Numbered from the stretch's first letter, positions 19,201-29,875 are shown. The stretch is DNA of 64,000 nt from Haematococcus lacustris (GCA_030144725.1 JASKMD010000029.1:4754678-4818677), one strand, 5' to 3'. The notes: generated by a model from the sequence alone, not told the origin. Numbers and translations: made by a program.

Positions 19201-20799
19201 CTATTTTTTTCAAAGGAGGAGCATTACAAGAGAGAGTGAGACCAAAGATATGAAGAAAAGAAAAGACTACAAAAGACATGGCTCTCCCCCCCCCTGCGCC
19301 CTGCCCTCCCCCTGCCTAGGCCTCCCTGCTGCCCTCCCCTCCTCCACTCCTCCTGCCCCAACCCTCCTCTTTGCCCCCTCCTGCCCTCCCCTCCGCTCCC
19401 TCCAAGGCTGCTTGGCAAACCAGGCCCCCGACGCCTCGGGCCACAGCTGGTCGAAGTGGGCAGCGTCTAGCTCCGGGTCCTTTCCCTTGAACCAAGTGGA
19501 GGGCACAGCGCCGCAGAGGCCCACGCGGATGTCCCTCCCCACCCGATGCCAGTCCCGCTTGACGGCCGTGGTGAGGGTGGAGATGACCTCCTCCACGACC
19601 CGCCTCGCCACCTGCTGTGGCTGTAGGGCTGTAGCGGCTCCTGAGCTGCGGAGGCGCCACACTGCGCCCAGGTAGGCAACGCGCATCCGCAGCCACAGCA
19701 GGCTGTCAGGGGGCTGAAAGGGGGGGGCCTCGCCGCAGGTGGGGCGCCCACTGAGGAGCAGCATGGCGTCGCCTGAGAGGGGGGGGGGGGGCCTGTGAGG
19801 CGGCTGTACACGTCCAGCACCCACTCCCAGGCTGGGGCCACGGCGGGGCAGGTCAGGAAGGCGTGGGTGAGGGTCTCCAGGTGCCCCGGCTGGCAGAAGC
19901 GGTAGGCGGGCGAGCCCGGGGCAGCCGCCCCCTTGAGGATGTGACCCCACAAGGCCCCCACCATGAGGCTGGCGTGAAGCAGCCGCCAGGCCACGATGAC
20001 GTGCTCCCGACGGAGGGTGGGGTCTAGCAGCTCCTTCCACACCTTCGCACACGGCTGGCCCGCCTGAACACCCACAGCCAGCTGGTCCGCGGTGTCGGCC
20101 CGGGGGGCGGGCTAAGCAATTGGCTGCCTGCCCCCACGCCGCTGCTGGGCCTCCAGCTGCCGCTCAGTCTGCTGGGCCGCCCTCATTTGCGGCGAGGGTC
20201 GCTGGTGCGCCCTGGCGGAGGTGTCAAGCCAGCGAGGCGGTTGGCCGCCCTGCACCTCCTCGGGGAGCTGCTCCTCCACATCCCTGCCCTGCTGCTCCCG
20301 CTCCCCCGCTGCCCCCTGGCCTGCCACCTGCTGCGCGCTGGCCTCCCACTTGAGCTCCAGCTCCCTCAGGGCCCCACCAGCCACTGCTGCCACCTCCGGT
20401 TCGCCCGCTGCCCGGGGGGGGCGCACACCCCACAGCACAGGCCACAGGCCCCCACTGGGTGGGTAGAGGGGGTCGGCACTAACGCGCTGGAGCTGGTGGA
20501 GGCGCACCCTGGCATGCTTGACCGAGAAATCTAGCAGGGTGGTGGTGCCCATGCCCCACACCGGAGGGTCTAGCTACAGGTGAGGGGCCCAAGAGCCACT
20601 CCTCCTTAGGCCAGGTGCTAGGCCCCACGTCCGCTTGGTCGGCAGCCTGCCCTCCCGCCCCGCCCCCTACGCCCTCCACCTCCTCCACGCCCTCTCCCCC
20701 TGCCCCCGCCCCGCCCCCTTGCCCGCCCCCCTCCCCTGCCAACCGCCCTGGCTCCTCCTTGCTCCTGCCCTTGAGCCTGCTCCTGTGCCACGTGATGCT
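19201..20799 (-). mobile_element. 3' part of a related LINE (D)
   Basis: Different but related L1-type family in the same orientation. Its 3' end has a seven-A run (plus-strand T at 19204-19210) directly abutting truncated unit C. Its other end is cut at 20799 by the Gypsy LTR. Coding remnants include the QPPRWLD motif shared with the array units and a zf-RVT-type domain. Confidence 0.7.
19467..20561 (-). pseudogene. LINE D ORF2 C-terminus with zf-RVT-like domain
   Basis: Two frames. The first (20561-20112) has a region like the post-RT part of the array LINE (ADPLYPPSG) and QPPRWLDTSARA. The second (20075-19467) has AWRLLHASLMVGALW and CQPGHLETLTHAFLTC, the pattern of the zinc-binding zf-RVT domain found at the C-terminus of plant and algal L1-type ORF2. 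A shift separates the two frames, and a G run near 19779-19790 disturbs the end, so the copy is broken or mis-assembled there. RT and APE are missing. Confidence 0.65.
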
Positions 20800-21210
20800 T
20801 GTAACGGAGCTGAGACCAGGGAGCCTGTGAGGGCGGGAGATAGAGTTCTGAGCCAAGGTTACAACATAGCAGAGATGACCAACAGAGCACGGCTTACCTG
20901 TGAGGGCGGGAGAACGAGACAGGACCCGGGGTCAGATAGAGTTCTGAGCCAAGGTGCCTGTCTCTGCCCTCACAGAGCCTTAAGCACTCAAAACCATCCA
21001 CATTCTTAGTCATCCACGTGTAAAGGGAAAAGGTGTACGTAAACTGTGAACTTCTGTGCTCGGTGCATCCGCCTAGGTTCGGAGCACCTTGCAAAGAGAT
21101 CAACAGAAGCATCCAGTGTAAGAAAAGAACAAATACTCAGTTCGCTAAAGATCAGACATGCAAGTCAGTTTAAAAGATGCAAGCCGCCCATGCTGCGCAT
21201 GTCCACTACA
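20800..21210 (-). repeat. 3' LTR of Gypsy element 2
   Basis: About 411 bp, starting TGTAACGG and ending CCACTACA, directly followed by the PPT. It contains internal direct repeats: CTGTGAGGGCGGGAG twice and AGATAGAGTTCTGAGCCAAG twice. The outer boundary is inferred from the TG start alone because the partner LTR is absent. Confidence 0.6.
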
Positions 21211-21221
21211 TTCACCCCCCC
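21211..21221 (-). other. Polypurine tract of Gypsy element 2
   Basis: The minus strand reads GGGGGGGTGAA next to the LTR, the same motif as in Gypsy element 1. Confidence 0.75.
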
Positions 21222-21251
21222 TGGAAAAAAGATGTTTAGCCTCTAAACATG

Positions 21252-23873
21252 CTACCTGCGCTTCTTGGGAGCCTTAGCTTGCTTGCACTGATGACAAAGC
21301 CAGGCACCACGAGGCACAGAACGAAGTGGGGGTGACAGGCACGTGATGTGAAAACCCTTGTCGCATTGATCACAAAGCAACATCGGAGGCCGCGGTGAAC
21401 GGCTGGCGCAGACTTGGCAGGCAGGGTCGTCGTCAACCGGGGCATGATGGCGGGCGGTGTAATCCCGGATTAAGGCGGCGACCGCGTCCTGCTGCGCGAG
21501 TGCTGGGCCCCACTCCCAGGAGTTGAAGGAGTCGTCGTAGCCAGCCCACTTGATGAGGTACTGAAAAGCGTGCTGCGCGTCGTTCCAGCGACGACCCAGG
21601 ATGGCTTCCACCGTGAAGTAAGCCTCGCCGTCGATGATCACGGGCGAAGGCTGAAGCTCCACGGTACGCTCAGGGAAAGAGGAGGAGGAAAGGTAGGGCC
21701 GTAGGCGGCTGATGTGGAAGGTGGGGAGGATACGCATGGAGGAAGGGAGGTCGAGCTTGTAAGAGACTGGGGAGTGCTTGGCCAGGACCTTGAAGGGCCC
21801 CACAAAGCGAGGCTGCAGCTTGGCGCTGTTGACAGCAGTCTGCAGGTTCAGGTTGGCACAGCTGAGCAGCACCAGATCACCGACCTCAAACTCCTCATGG
21901 CGGCGGTGCTGGTCAGCATGCAGCTTCTGGGTGTCAATGGAGCGCTGCAGGGCTGAGCGGGCGGCGGTAAGGTTGTTGCGCATGGAGGTGACGAAGTCCT
22001 CAGCTGCCTGGCTGGGCACAAGGGTGGGAGGGGGGAGCAAGAGAGCAGAGGGTGTGGTGGGGTGTTGGCCGTAGTTGAGGTAGAAGGGGGTGAAGCCGGT
22101 GCCAACGTGCTCAGAGCTGTTGTATGCAAACTCCACGGCTGCAAGGTGCTGGTCCCAGTCAGTCTTGTGGTCGTTGACGTAGGGCCGCAGCATGTCCTCC
22201 ACGGTGCGGTTGGCTCGTTCTGTCTGGCCGTCGGTCTGGGGGTGGTAGGCTGAGGAGAGGAGGAGCCGGGTGCCGGTGAGGTGGAAGAGGGAGGTCCAGA
22301 AGTCAGATGTGAACTTGGGGTCACGGTCAGAGATGATGGCCTCCGGCAGGCCGTGGTGCTTAAAGATGTGGTCAAAGAAGAGGCGGGCGGTGTCGTGAGC
22401 GGTGGCGGTGGTGGTGGTGGGGATGAGGTGGATCATCTTGCTGAGCTTGTCGACGATGGTGAAGATCATGGTGTGGCCGCGGGGAGTGGCTGGAAGGGGC
22501 CCAATGAAGTCCATGCTGACCTGCTGCCAATTGCGGGAGGGGATGGGGAGGGGCTGTAGCAGGCCAGGGGGCAGCTGGTTAGTGGCCTTGTTGCGCTGGC
22601 ACTTGTCGCATGTGCGCACGTACTCCTGGACGGTCTTGTGCATCTGCGGCCAATAGAAGTGACGCTGCAACCGCTCCAGAGTCTTGGCACGCCCCAGGTG
22701 GGCAGCGGTGTGGGCGTCATGAGCTTCATGCAACAGCTGGGCGCGGAGAGGGGAGGAGGGGATGTAGAGGCGGGGAGAGGTGGAGGTGGTGTAGAGGCGG
22801 CCTTCAATGACCTGCAGGTGGGTAGGGCTGGAGGGTGAAGGGGGGGAGAGGACCTGGGACAGGGCTGCTTGGTAGGCCGGGTCCTCGGGCGCATGGCGGT
22901 CAAAGGTGGAGAAGAAGGAGGGGTCAGGGTCAACGATGGAGAGGGCGGTGAGTTGGTGGTCAGGGCGACGGGAGAGGGCGTCCGGCACGGTGTGGTGCTT
23001 GCCAGCCTTGTGCACAAAGGTGATGTCGAACTCCGCAAGGCGCTGGGTCCACCGCATCTGGCGCCCGGTGAGGTTGGACTGGGTGAGCACATGGGTGGTG
23101 GCGCTGTTGTCAGTCTCCACAATGAAGGGACGACCCAGTAGGTAGTGGCGCCAGGTGGTGAGGGCATGGAGCACAGCCAGGAGCTCACGCTCATGGGCTG
23201 GGTAGTTGACCTGAGCCGGGTTGAGCTTGCGGCTCTCGTAGGCCACCACGTACTCGGCGCCGGAGGAGTCCTGTTGGGTAAGCACGGCACCAATGGCAAA
23301 GAGGGAGGCATCAGTCTTGACAGTGAAGGGGAGGGAGAAGTCAGGGGGACGCACGACGGGGGAGCTGGCCATGGCTGCCTTGATGTCGGCAAAGGCACGC
23401 TGCTCAGCCTCGCCCCAACGCCATGGCTGCTCATCACGCAGCAGGTCGGTGAGAGGGAGAACACGGTGGGCATGGTGGTGTAGGAGACGCCGGTAGTAGT
23501 TGGCGGTGCCGAGGAACGACCGTAGCTGGTGCTTGTCCTGTGGGGCAGGCCAGTCCAGCACAGCCTTGACCTTGGTGGGGTCTGGCTGGATGCCGGCGGC
23601 GGAGACGATGTGGCCAAGGAAGTCCACGGTGTCCAGCCAGAATGCGCACTTGGCCAGGTTGGCGCACAGCTGGTGCTGCCGCAAGAGAGAGAGGGTAAGG
23701 TAGAGGTGGCGCTCGTGGTCAGCGGCTGACTTGGAGAAGACAAGGATGTCGTCCAGGTAGACAAGCACAAAGTCAACCAGGTGGGGCTTGAAGACATCGT
23801 TCATCAGCTGCTGGAAGGTGGCAGGGGCATTGCAAAGACCAAAGGGGAGGACAGTGAATTCATAGTGCCCGTA
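21252..23873 (-). CDS. Gypsy 2 pol (partial): RT, RNase H, integrase, chromodomain, PHD finger
   Basis: Open frame of about 873 codons, truncated at its N-terminus inside the RT (YGHYEFTVLPFG, then YLDD near residue 42). RNase H (KTDAS, ETDNSA) and integrase (HHCC with CDKCQRNK; MDFIGPL; ISDRDPKF; DGQTERAN) are intact. After the integrase come a chromodomain (YFTVEAILGRR, YLIKWAGYDD, NSWEW) and then CQVC, LLCDQCDKGFHITC and WLCHQC, a C4HC3 PHD finger (about 21270-21420), with a basic APKKRR end. Chromodomains are known to steer chromoviruses to chromatin marks; a PHD finger in addition is unusual. No stop or frameshift breaks the retained part. Confidence 0.93.
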   Translation of the reverse strand, partial: YGHYEFTVLPFGLCNAPATFQQLMNDVFKPHLVDFVLVYLDDILVFSKSAADHERHLYLTLSLLRQHQLCANLAKCAFWLDTVDFLGHIVSAAGIQPDPTKVKAVLDWPAPQDKHQLRSFLGTANYYRRLLHHHAHRVLPLTDLLRDEQPWRWGEAEQRAFADIKAAMASSPVVRPPDFSLPFTVKTDASLFAIGAVLTQQDSSGAEYVVAYESRKLNPAQVNYPAHERELLAVLHALTTWRHYLLGRPFIVETDNSATTHVLTQSNLTGRQMRWTQRLAEFDITFVHKAGKHHTVPDALSRRPDHQLTALSIVDPDPSFFSTFDRHAPEDPAYQAALSQVLSPPSPSSPTHLQVIEGRLYTTSTSPRLYIPSSPLRAQLLHEAHDAHTAAHLGRAKTLERLQRHFYWPQMHKTVQEYVRTCDKCQRNKATNQLPPGLLQPLPIPSRNWQQVSMDFIGPLPATPRGHTMIFTIVDKLSKMIHLIPTTTTATAHDTARLFFDHIFKHHGLPEAIISDRDPKFTSDFWTSLFHLTGTRLLLSSAYHPQTDGQTERANRTVEDMLRPYVNDHKTDWDQHLAAVEFAYNSSEHVGTGFTPFYLNYGQHPTTPSALLLPPPTLVPSQAAEDFVTSMRNNLTAARSALQRSIDTQKLHADQHRRHEEFEVGDLVLLSCANLNLQTAVNSAKLQPRFVGPFKVLAKHSPVSYKLDLPSSMRILPTFHISRLRPYLSSSSFPERTVELQPSPVIIDGEAYFTVEAILGRRWNDAQHAFQYLIKWAGYDDSFNSWEWGPALAQQDAVAALIRDYTARHHAPVDDDPACQVCASRSPRPPMLLCDQCDKGFHITCLSPPLRSVPRGAWLCHQCKQAKAPKKRR

Positions 23874-23990
23874 CACTCCTACAAATTAGTCCCTGCGTTC
23901 TTCCCTGCGCTTTTGTCAACCTTGTCCAAATGGGCTACAACTCGGCCAGTTGGTAGCTTGTGATGTAAGGAATCCATCCCAAAAAAAATC
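23874..23990 (+). repeat. Left terminal inverted repeat of the CACTCC transposon
   Basis: CACTCCTACAAATTAGTCCC then TCCCTGCG and ACCTTGTCC, alignable with the ends of both MITEs. The flank CCCGTA would fit a 2-bp TA duplication, but the partner end is not visible. Confidence 0.75.
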
Positions 23991-24026
23991 AGGTCAAAAA
24001 AATCAAAGACGGAGGCTGGGCGGCCC

Positions 24027-24675
24027 GTGGCGTTCACGCAGGGACGGATGCAGGGATGGAGGGGGGGGCGCAGGGATGAACGCAGGGATGGAGGTGGAGC
24101 GCAGGGATGGACGCAGGGATGGAGGGGGGGGTGCAGGGACGAACGCAGGGATGACTTGGGGGCGCAGGGACGGATGCAGGGACGAGTGCAGGGACGGATG
24201 CAGGGATTGACGGGCGCAGGGACGAGTGCAGGGATGAGCGCAGGGACAAATGCAGGGATTACCGGCGCAGGGACGAGCGCAGGGATGAACGCAGGGACAA
24301 ATGCAGGGATGACCGGCGCAGGGACGAGTGCAGGGACGACGGGCGCAGGGACGCGTGCAGGGATGAGCGCAGGGACGGATGCAGGGATTACGTGCGCAGG
24401 GACGAGTGCAGGGATGAGCGCAGGGATGAGTGCAGGGACGGATGCAGGGACGGATGCAGGGACGAGTGCAGGGATGAGCGCAGGGACGAGCGCAGGGACG
24501 AGTGCAGGGACGAGTGCAGGGATGAGCGCAAGGACGGATGCAGGGACGAGTGCAGGGACGAGCGCAGGGACGAGCGCAGTGACGAGCGCAGGGATGAACG
24601 CAGGGATGAGCGCAGGGACAGATGCAGGGACGATCGCAGGGAGAGATGCAGGGACGAGCGCAGGGATGACGGGTG
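24027..24675 (+). repeat. Subterminal 12-bp minisatellite (GCAGGGAYGAGY)
   Basis: About 50 copies of a 12-bp unit such as GCAGGGACGAGT. The core GCAGGGA also occurs twice, with its complement TCCCTGC, next to each MITE end. CACTA elements carry arrays of short subterminal motifs bound by their own proteins; that role is inferred. The array is open in several frames but is not coding. Confidence 0.9.
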
Positions 24676-24738
24676 CAACCTGATTACAACCAGCACATTC
24701 TCATCATTATGTTGTGACCTGAATGACAGGGACAGTGT

Positions 24739-27700
24739 CTAGTGCTGCTTGCTGAGGCTGTTGTATGGAACAAAGTACATGTCCCCATGGCCCTCGCCTG
24801 TGGGGAAGAAGGACACGAACAGAGTGTGCACCTGCTCCCCATTCACTGCAAACCACTCAGCAGGACCAGCACCTGCCTCCTTTGTCCTGAACTTGTCTCG
24901 CCGATGGTAGGGTGGGCTTGCCTGGGTTGGCTGCTCCTGTGGGACGGCGGCTGGCCCCTTGGCCACACGGGTTGAGCGGCGCTGTCGGTTGCTGGCCCCA
25001 CCATTGTGAGGGGGCGGAACAGAGGGGCCAGCACCGGCTGGTGGTGGTGCTGCTGCTGCTGCCTCGGCTCCTGTTGCTGCTGCTTCTGCTGCTGCTGCCT
25101 CTGCTTCTCCTGTTGGTGCTGCTGCTGCTGCTGCTGCTCCTGCTGCTGCTGTTGCTGCAGCCGCTGTTGCTGCAGCTGCTGGCTTTGGACCTGTTGCCCG
25201 CCGTTTGGCCGCTGTGTCCTGTGGGGCTGGTCTCTTGCGCCCGCGTGTGCGTGCTGCGGCTGCTGCTGCTGCCACTGCTGGCTCTGGTTCTGGGCCCATG
25301 CCATGCAGCAAGTTGGGCAGGCCACCCATAGGGTAGACAGGGAACAGCCTTGCGATGGCCACTCGCAGGAAGCGGCCTGGGATGACCGGATGCTCTAGTC
25401 GCACCCAGAACTGGATGTGGGCCGCATACTCATTCACTGTGGACAAGCTGTTTCTGTAGTAGTACTTATCCATGGCCCAGCTGTTGTTGCGCTTTTCTGC
25501 ACGCTTGTACGCCACACTGAACATCAGCTGCTGCATGCACTCTGCACGGGTGAAGTACCATACCCGCCCCGGCACGCTGGGAGGCTGGGCAGGAGCACCA
25601 CTGGTGGCAGGGGGAGTAGAGAACAGGTCGAGGACGTCCTGCTCACACCCGCCGCTGCCCTCGCCCCTCAACCCAGCATTGAGCTCCCCCACCATTGTGC
25701 AGACAGCCTGGCGCACCCACTGCTCACCACCCGTGACTGGGCATTCACGGTATCCTGCGCCAACCAACTGGCAGTTCCTCTCCGGTTCTGGCTGTGCGTC
25801 CTCCACTGTGGTGGGGGTCCGGACCTGACCAGCCCCACTGTTGGGGCGCTCTACCAGTCCCCTTGTCCCATCCCCTGCACCCCCTTGCTGTGACCCCAGC
25901 GGCTCACCCTCTGCTCCCTGCTGCGATTGGTGCCCACCCTCCTCATCCTCCCGACCCTGCAGCACCCGGATCTTGTGCAGGAAACGCTGAGCTTGGCGGT
26001 ACACCTTCTCACGCAGGCAGGCTGAGAGGCCAATGGTAGAACCTGGTGCATGCTTGCCTCCCCAGCGCTTCATCACTCCTACAATTTAGTCCCTGCGTTT
26101 GTCCCTGCGTTCTACCGACCTTGTCCGATCGGGCTGAAATTTTGATAGATGGTAGTTTGCAGAAAATAAAACATATATTTCAGATAAAATATTTTGAAAA
26201 AATCAAAGGCGGCTGCGCTGCGGCCCTGGGGCGTAGGTGCAGGGATAAGTGCAGGGATAGGTTGCGGGCCACAGCGCAGCAGCTTTTGGATTTTTCCAAA
26301 TATTTTTCTTGAAAAATATGTTTTATTTTCTGAAAACTGCCATCTATCAAATTTTCAGCCCGATCGGACAAGGTCGGTAGAACGCAGGGACAAACGCAGG
26401 GACTAAATTGTAGGAGTGATGTACTGCATGGCGCGCTCCAACCAAAACTCAGCATCACGAAAGCTGCGGCCACGTTGCAGCTCTTGATACAGCAGCCTGC
26501 ACTCATCACGGCAATCCATGTACTGCATTAGAAATCATAGTTACATGGAAAGTGAGTATCATAGTTGCCTTTGGAGGGGTGCTATAGGCCGTCTTATTCA
26601 TGGTGACAAACTAGGAGGGGCTATTGGTCTCGAAGATGGTGGAGTAACTGACATCAACGCCCTACTGCTCACTTACCGGCATACACACATATGGAGGTTG
26701 GGAGAGAACATGTGGGCCGGGACATGCAGGTCCACCTTGTGCTTCTCCAGCTTTTTAGCGTAGTCGAGCAGGTTCTGGATGCCCTTTTGGATGTTGGCCT
26801 CCACTGTTGCAGGTGTGTCAGCACCTGGCAAAAGTAGCATTTGAATGTGTTATCACAGCACTCCATGACGGTGATCATTATGGTGGTCCTAGTAACAACA
26901 GTACCTCAGCTACATCTATAACCTACATACCTGGCGTGAGATAGTGCAGCACAGCTTGGACCAGGTGCTCCCACAGCTCAAAGGGTAGTCGGCGGTTGGC
27001 TGTGCTTCGCTTCATGATGTCCATGAACACGTACTCCCACTCGTGCTTGAGGAAGTTCATGTAGTCGTCCATGATCCAGCCACTGCAATGCAAACATAGC
27101 ATCTACATCTCGTGTGATTATGCTCCTACCTTTATACACTTCCCGCCATAGATTACAAACTTGTACAGCAACTCCTTCTCTTACACATCTATGCTGTCCT
27201 AGTCCCAGTTGTGCCATTGTTGCTCCCATTGCCCCTGTTGGTTTGTCATCATACCAGCATGTGGCACTGTGATGGGGCTGGCGTCCGTAGTCCACTGGCA
27301 CGCGGATGTGCTTGAAGCGCTCCTCAATGAGCTTGCGTTCATGGGTGTCTAAAGGGCTGTTCTCCTTGGTAGAAAGCAGCCACAACAGGTGGTTTTTCAC
27401 CAGCCCAAAAAGCAGGCTGTGGGCTATGGGCACGACATGGACCCACGTGCCCTCCACGTACCGAAGGAACTCCAGGATGAGAGCAGGGCGGTTACAGCCA
27501 TGCTGGCCCGGCTTCAGGCCCACATGCTCCTGACCCCCATGCTCTAGAGCAGCCTTCACCAGGTCTCCCCGCAGCTTGAACTCCTCAGCCGTCAGTCGCA
27601 TGCACGCATCCATCATGTGCACCTTGGCTGGAGCTGCCTCACCGGGAGGCAAAGGCGTGCCAGGTCTGACTGCTGGGGGGATTGTTGGTGCGTCCACAGG

Positions 27701-27971
27701 TTCGACGTAGCCCATGGGATGGACTCCTTCCTTGCCATACTTGGGGGTACTGAGCCAGCACCACATGCAGTTCATGTTGGCGCCCGCTTGCATGCCGCCA
27801 GACCAAGCAGCCCTGCAACCACAGGGTGCCACATGTTGGTGATGGCGTTGCAAGGCCTGCCACATAGCTCCTTTGTGAAGGACACCACCCTTGCTACACT
27901 GTTTGGTATTCAGCCAACACCCCGTGTTGTTCATATTGGCGCCATGGCCCATGCCATTAGACCAAGCAGCC
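24739..27971 (-). pseudogene. Tnp2/CACTA-like transposase gene, C-terminal exons (interrupted)
   Basis: Exons on the minus strand with GT-AG junctions and matching phase: about 27971 (duplicate short exon), 27812-27255, 27082-26931, 26824-26677, 26496-26421, then a MITE, then 26073-24739. Motifs include GANMN..CWL (twice), ALILEFLRYVEGTWVHVV, HSLLFGLVKNH and FSPNLHMCVCRLLYQE, which follow the order seen in Tnp2/Plavaka-type DDE transposases after the second Asp. The last exon ends in a polyalanine region and FVPYNSLSKQH. Removing the MITE and one AT restores the frame across AMQYMKRWGGK. The N-terminal half is at 32905-35305. Family assignment is by motif order, not by search. Confidence 0.68.
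26074..26418. mobile_element. CACTCC MITE copy 1, inserted in a transposase exon
   Basis: 345 bp, an almost perfect foldback. Ends are CACTCCTACAATTTAGTCCC and its complement, with inverted similarity extending about 150 bp per arm. The 2-bp duplication AT lies at 26072-26073 and 26419-26420. The internal GCAGGGATA motif matches the subterminal repeats of the surrounding transposon. Confidence 0.95.
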
Positions 27972-28017
27972 CTGCATGCAAAAGGTACTCATGCTCAATG
28001 CCATGGAAGTATGGTTA

Positions 28018-28321
28018 CGGGTTGGGGTTAGGGTTAGGGCTAGGGCTAGGGTTAGGGCTAGGGCTTGGGCTAGGGTTAGGGCTAGGGCTAGGGCTAGGGC
28101 TAGGGCTAGGGCTAGGGCTAGGGCTAGGGCTAGGGCTAGGGCTAGGGCTAGGGCTAGGGCTAGGGCTAGGGCTAGGGCTAGGGCTAGGGCTAGGGCTAGG
28201 GCTAGGGCTAGGGCTGGGCATGGACGTGTGGATGGGGTTGGGTTGGGGTTAGGGTTAGGGTTAGGGCTAGGGCTAGGGCTAGGGCTAGGGCTAGGGCTAG
28301 GGCTAGGGCTAGGGCTAGGGC
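28018..28321 (+). repeat. Telomere-like array (GGGCTA/GGGTTA), block 1
   Basis: About 50 hexamers, mostly GGGCTA with some GGGTTA (the TTAGGG type), interrupted at 28217-28240 by GGGCATGGACGTGTGGATGG. The G-rich strand is the plus strand. It lies in an intron of the transposase gene. Confidence 0.97.
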
Positions 28322-28465
28322 TACACTCATGATAAACAAGGACCGGTCGCGATTGGACCGACCATAGCTCTTTGAAAACTAGAGTAGAAGGCCGTTCGAA
28401 CGGTATAAGTCTTACGTGAATCCGTGCATCCGTTGCGACGTAGTTGGACCGCGAATTTCTCAACC

Positions 28466-28800
28466 AAGCAATCTGCACAGATGTAGGCAATGTCGACATC
28501 TGTGCAGCCGCGAAAAGTCGACGTCTGCACAGATGTCGTATACCGCGACCAACATCTGTGCATCTGCTGACGACGACATCTGCACAGATGTCGACTATTA
28601 CATTCAATGCTTGGCTGTGCAGATGTCGTGACCGACATCTGTGCAGCTGCTGACGACGACATCTGCACAGATGTCGACTATTACATTCGAGCCTTGGCTG
28701 TGCAGATGTTGTCTATAGCATCTGCACAGATGTCGACTTTTACATTCGCGGCTTGGCTGTGCAGATGTCGTGGCTTCATCTGCACAGATGTCGACTATTT
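28466..28800 (+). repeat. Satellite with CTGCACAGATGTCG / CTGTGCAGATGTCG motif, block 1
   Basis: Irregular repeats of about 60-80 bp built from CATCTG(TG/CA)CAGATG inverted motifs separated by stretches such as TCGACTATTACATTCG. The same motif forms the larger array at 31605-32560. It is non-coding. Confidence 0.85.
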
Positions 28801-28817
28801 CATCGACTCTTACATCC

Positions 28818-29235
28818 GCAAAACACATGTATTGACCACCAAACACCCCGCAAGACCTCGCTACACCCCCGCAAAACACATGTATTGACACCCAAACACC
28901 CCGCAATACCTTGCTACACCCCCGCAAAACACATGTATTGACACCCAAACATCCCGCAAGACCTCGCTACACCCCCGCAAAACACATGCATTGACACCCA
29001 AACATCCCGCAAGACCTCGCTACACCCCCGCAAAACACATGTATTGACACCCAAACATCCCGCAACACCTCGCTACACCCCCGCAAAACACATGTATTGA
29101 CACCCAAACACCCCGCAACACCTCGCTACACCCCCGCAAAACACATGTATTGACACCCAAACACCCCGCAACATCCTCGCAATACACATGTTTGGATACC
29201 CAAACATCCCGCAACACCTCGCTACGGGACTTGCA
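28818..29235 (+). repeat. 53-bp minisatellite
   Basis: About 7.5 copies of a 53-bp unit starting ACATGTATTGACACCCAAAC. The last copies are degenerate. Confidence 0.92.
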
Positions 29236-29294
29236 AGCACATGTCTCGATGCACCATCACTCCACAACACCTCAATATGGAAATGACACCACAC

Positions 29295-29390
29295 ACCACC
29301 ATCACCATCACCATCACCATCACCACACTCAGGTTATACATGCATCACCATCACCATCACCATCACCATCACCATGACCATGACCATGAC
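29295..29390 (+). repeat. (CATCAC)n microsatellite
   Basis: Two runs of CATCAC hexamers separated by ACTCAGGTTATACATG, then CATGAC units. Confidence 0.9.
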
Positions 29391-29664
29391 CACACCACAC
29401 CACACCACACCACACCACACCACACCGCACCGCACCGCACCGCACCGCACCGCACCGCACCGCACCGCACCGCACCGCACCGCACCGCACCGCACCGCAC
29501 CGCACCGCACCGCACCGCACCGCACCGCACCGCACCGCACCGCACCGCACCGCACCGCACCGCACCGCACCGCACCACACCACACCACACCACACCACAC
29601 CACACCACACCACACCACACCACACCACACCACACCACACCACACCACACCACACCACACCACA
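29391..29664 (+). repeat. (CCACA)n-(CCGCA)n-(CCACA)n pentanucleotide array
   Basis: 274 bp of pentamers; the centre (about 29425-29573) is CCGCA and both flanks are CCACA, so a variant has spread from the middle. It is open in several frames on both strands purely because of its period. Confidence 0.95.
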
Positions 29665-29875
29665 ACCCAACCCAACAAGGTGACAACACAACAACATCGC
29701 AACAAGGCGGCAAGATGACGAGGACAACAAGCACGGGCTGACAACCACCCAAGCGCTCAGCTATCCCTTTTGAGAGGGATGGGTGGGGTCATTGTGGTGT
29801 GTGGGCATGGCATGGCCAGGGTGGGCTGGGTGGGCTGCTACTCCAAGCTGCCCGCTCCAGGTTGCCCGCTCCAGG

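Larger units (their letters stand above)
20800..23873 (-). mobile_element. Ty3/Gypsy chromovirus 2, 3' half
   Basis: Retains the 3' LTR, PPT and the pol region from mid-RT to the C-terminus. The 5' half is missing because a DNA transposon terminus (CACTCC...) starts at 23874 inside the RT sequence. If that transposon has a right end, the rest of the element should lie beyond it. Confidence 0.9.

Noticed and set aside
24027..24742. Repeat protein with SAGT/RDE units
   Set aside because: 12-bp minisatellite open in several frames on both strands; better explained as subterminal repeats.
29241..29741. His/Thr-Pro repeat protein (HHTTP, HRTAP)
   Set aside because: Produced by the CATCAC and CCACA/CCGCA microsatellites; no flanking coding sequence.
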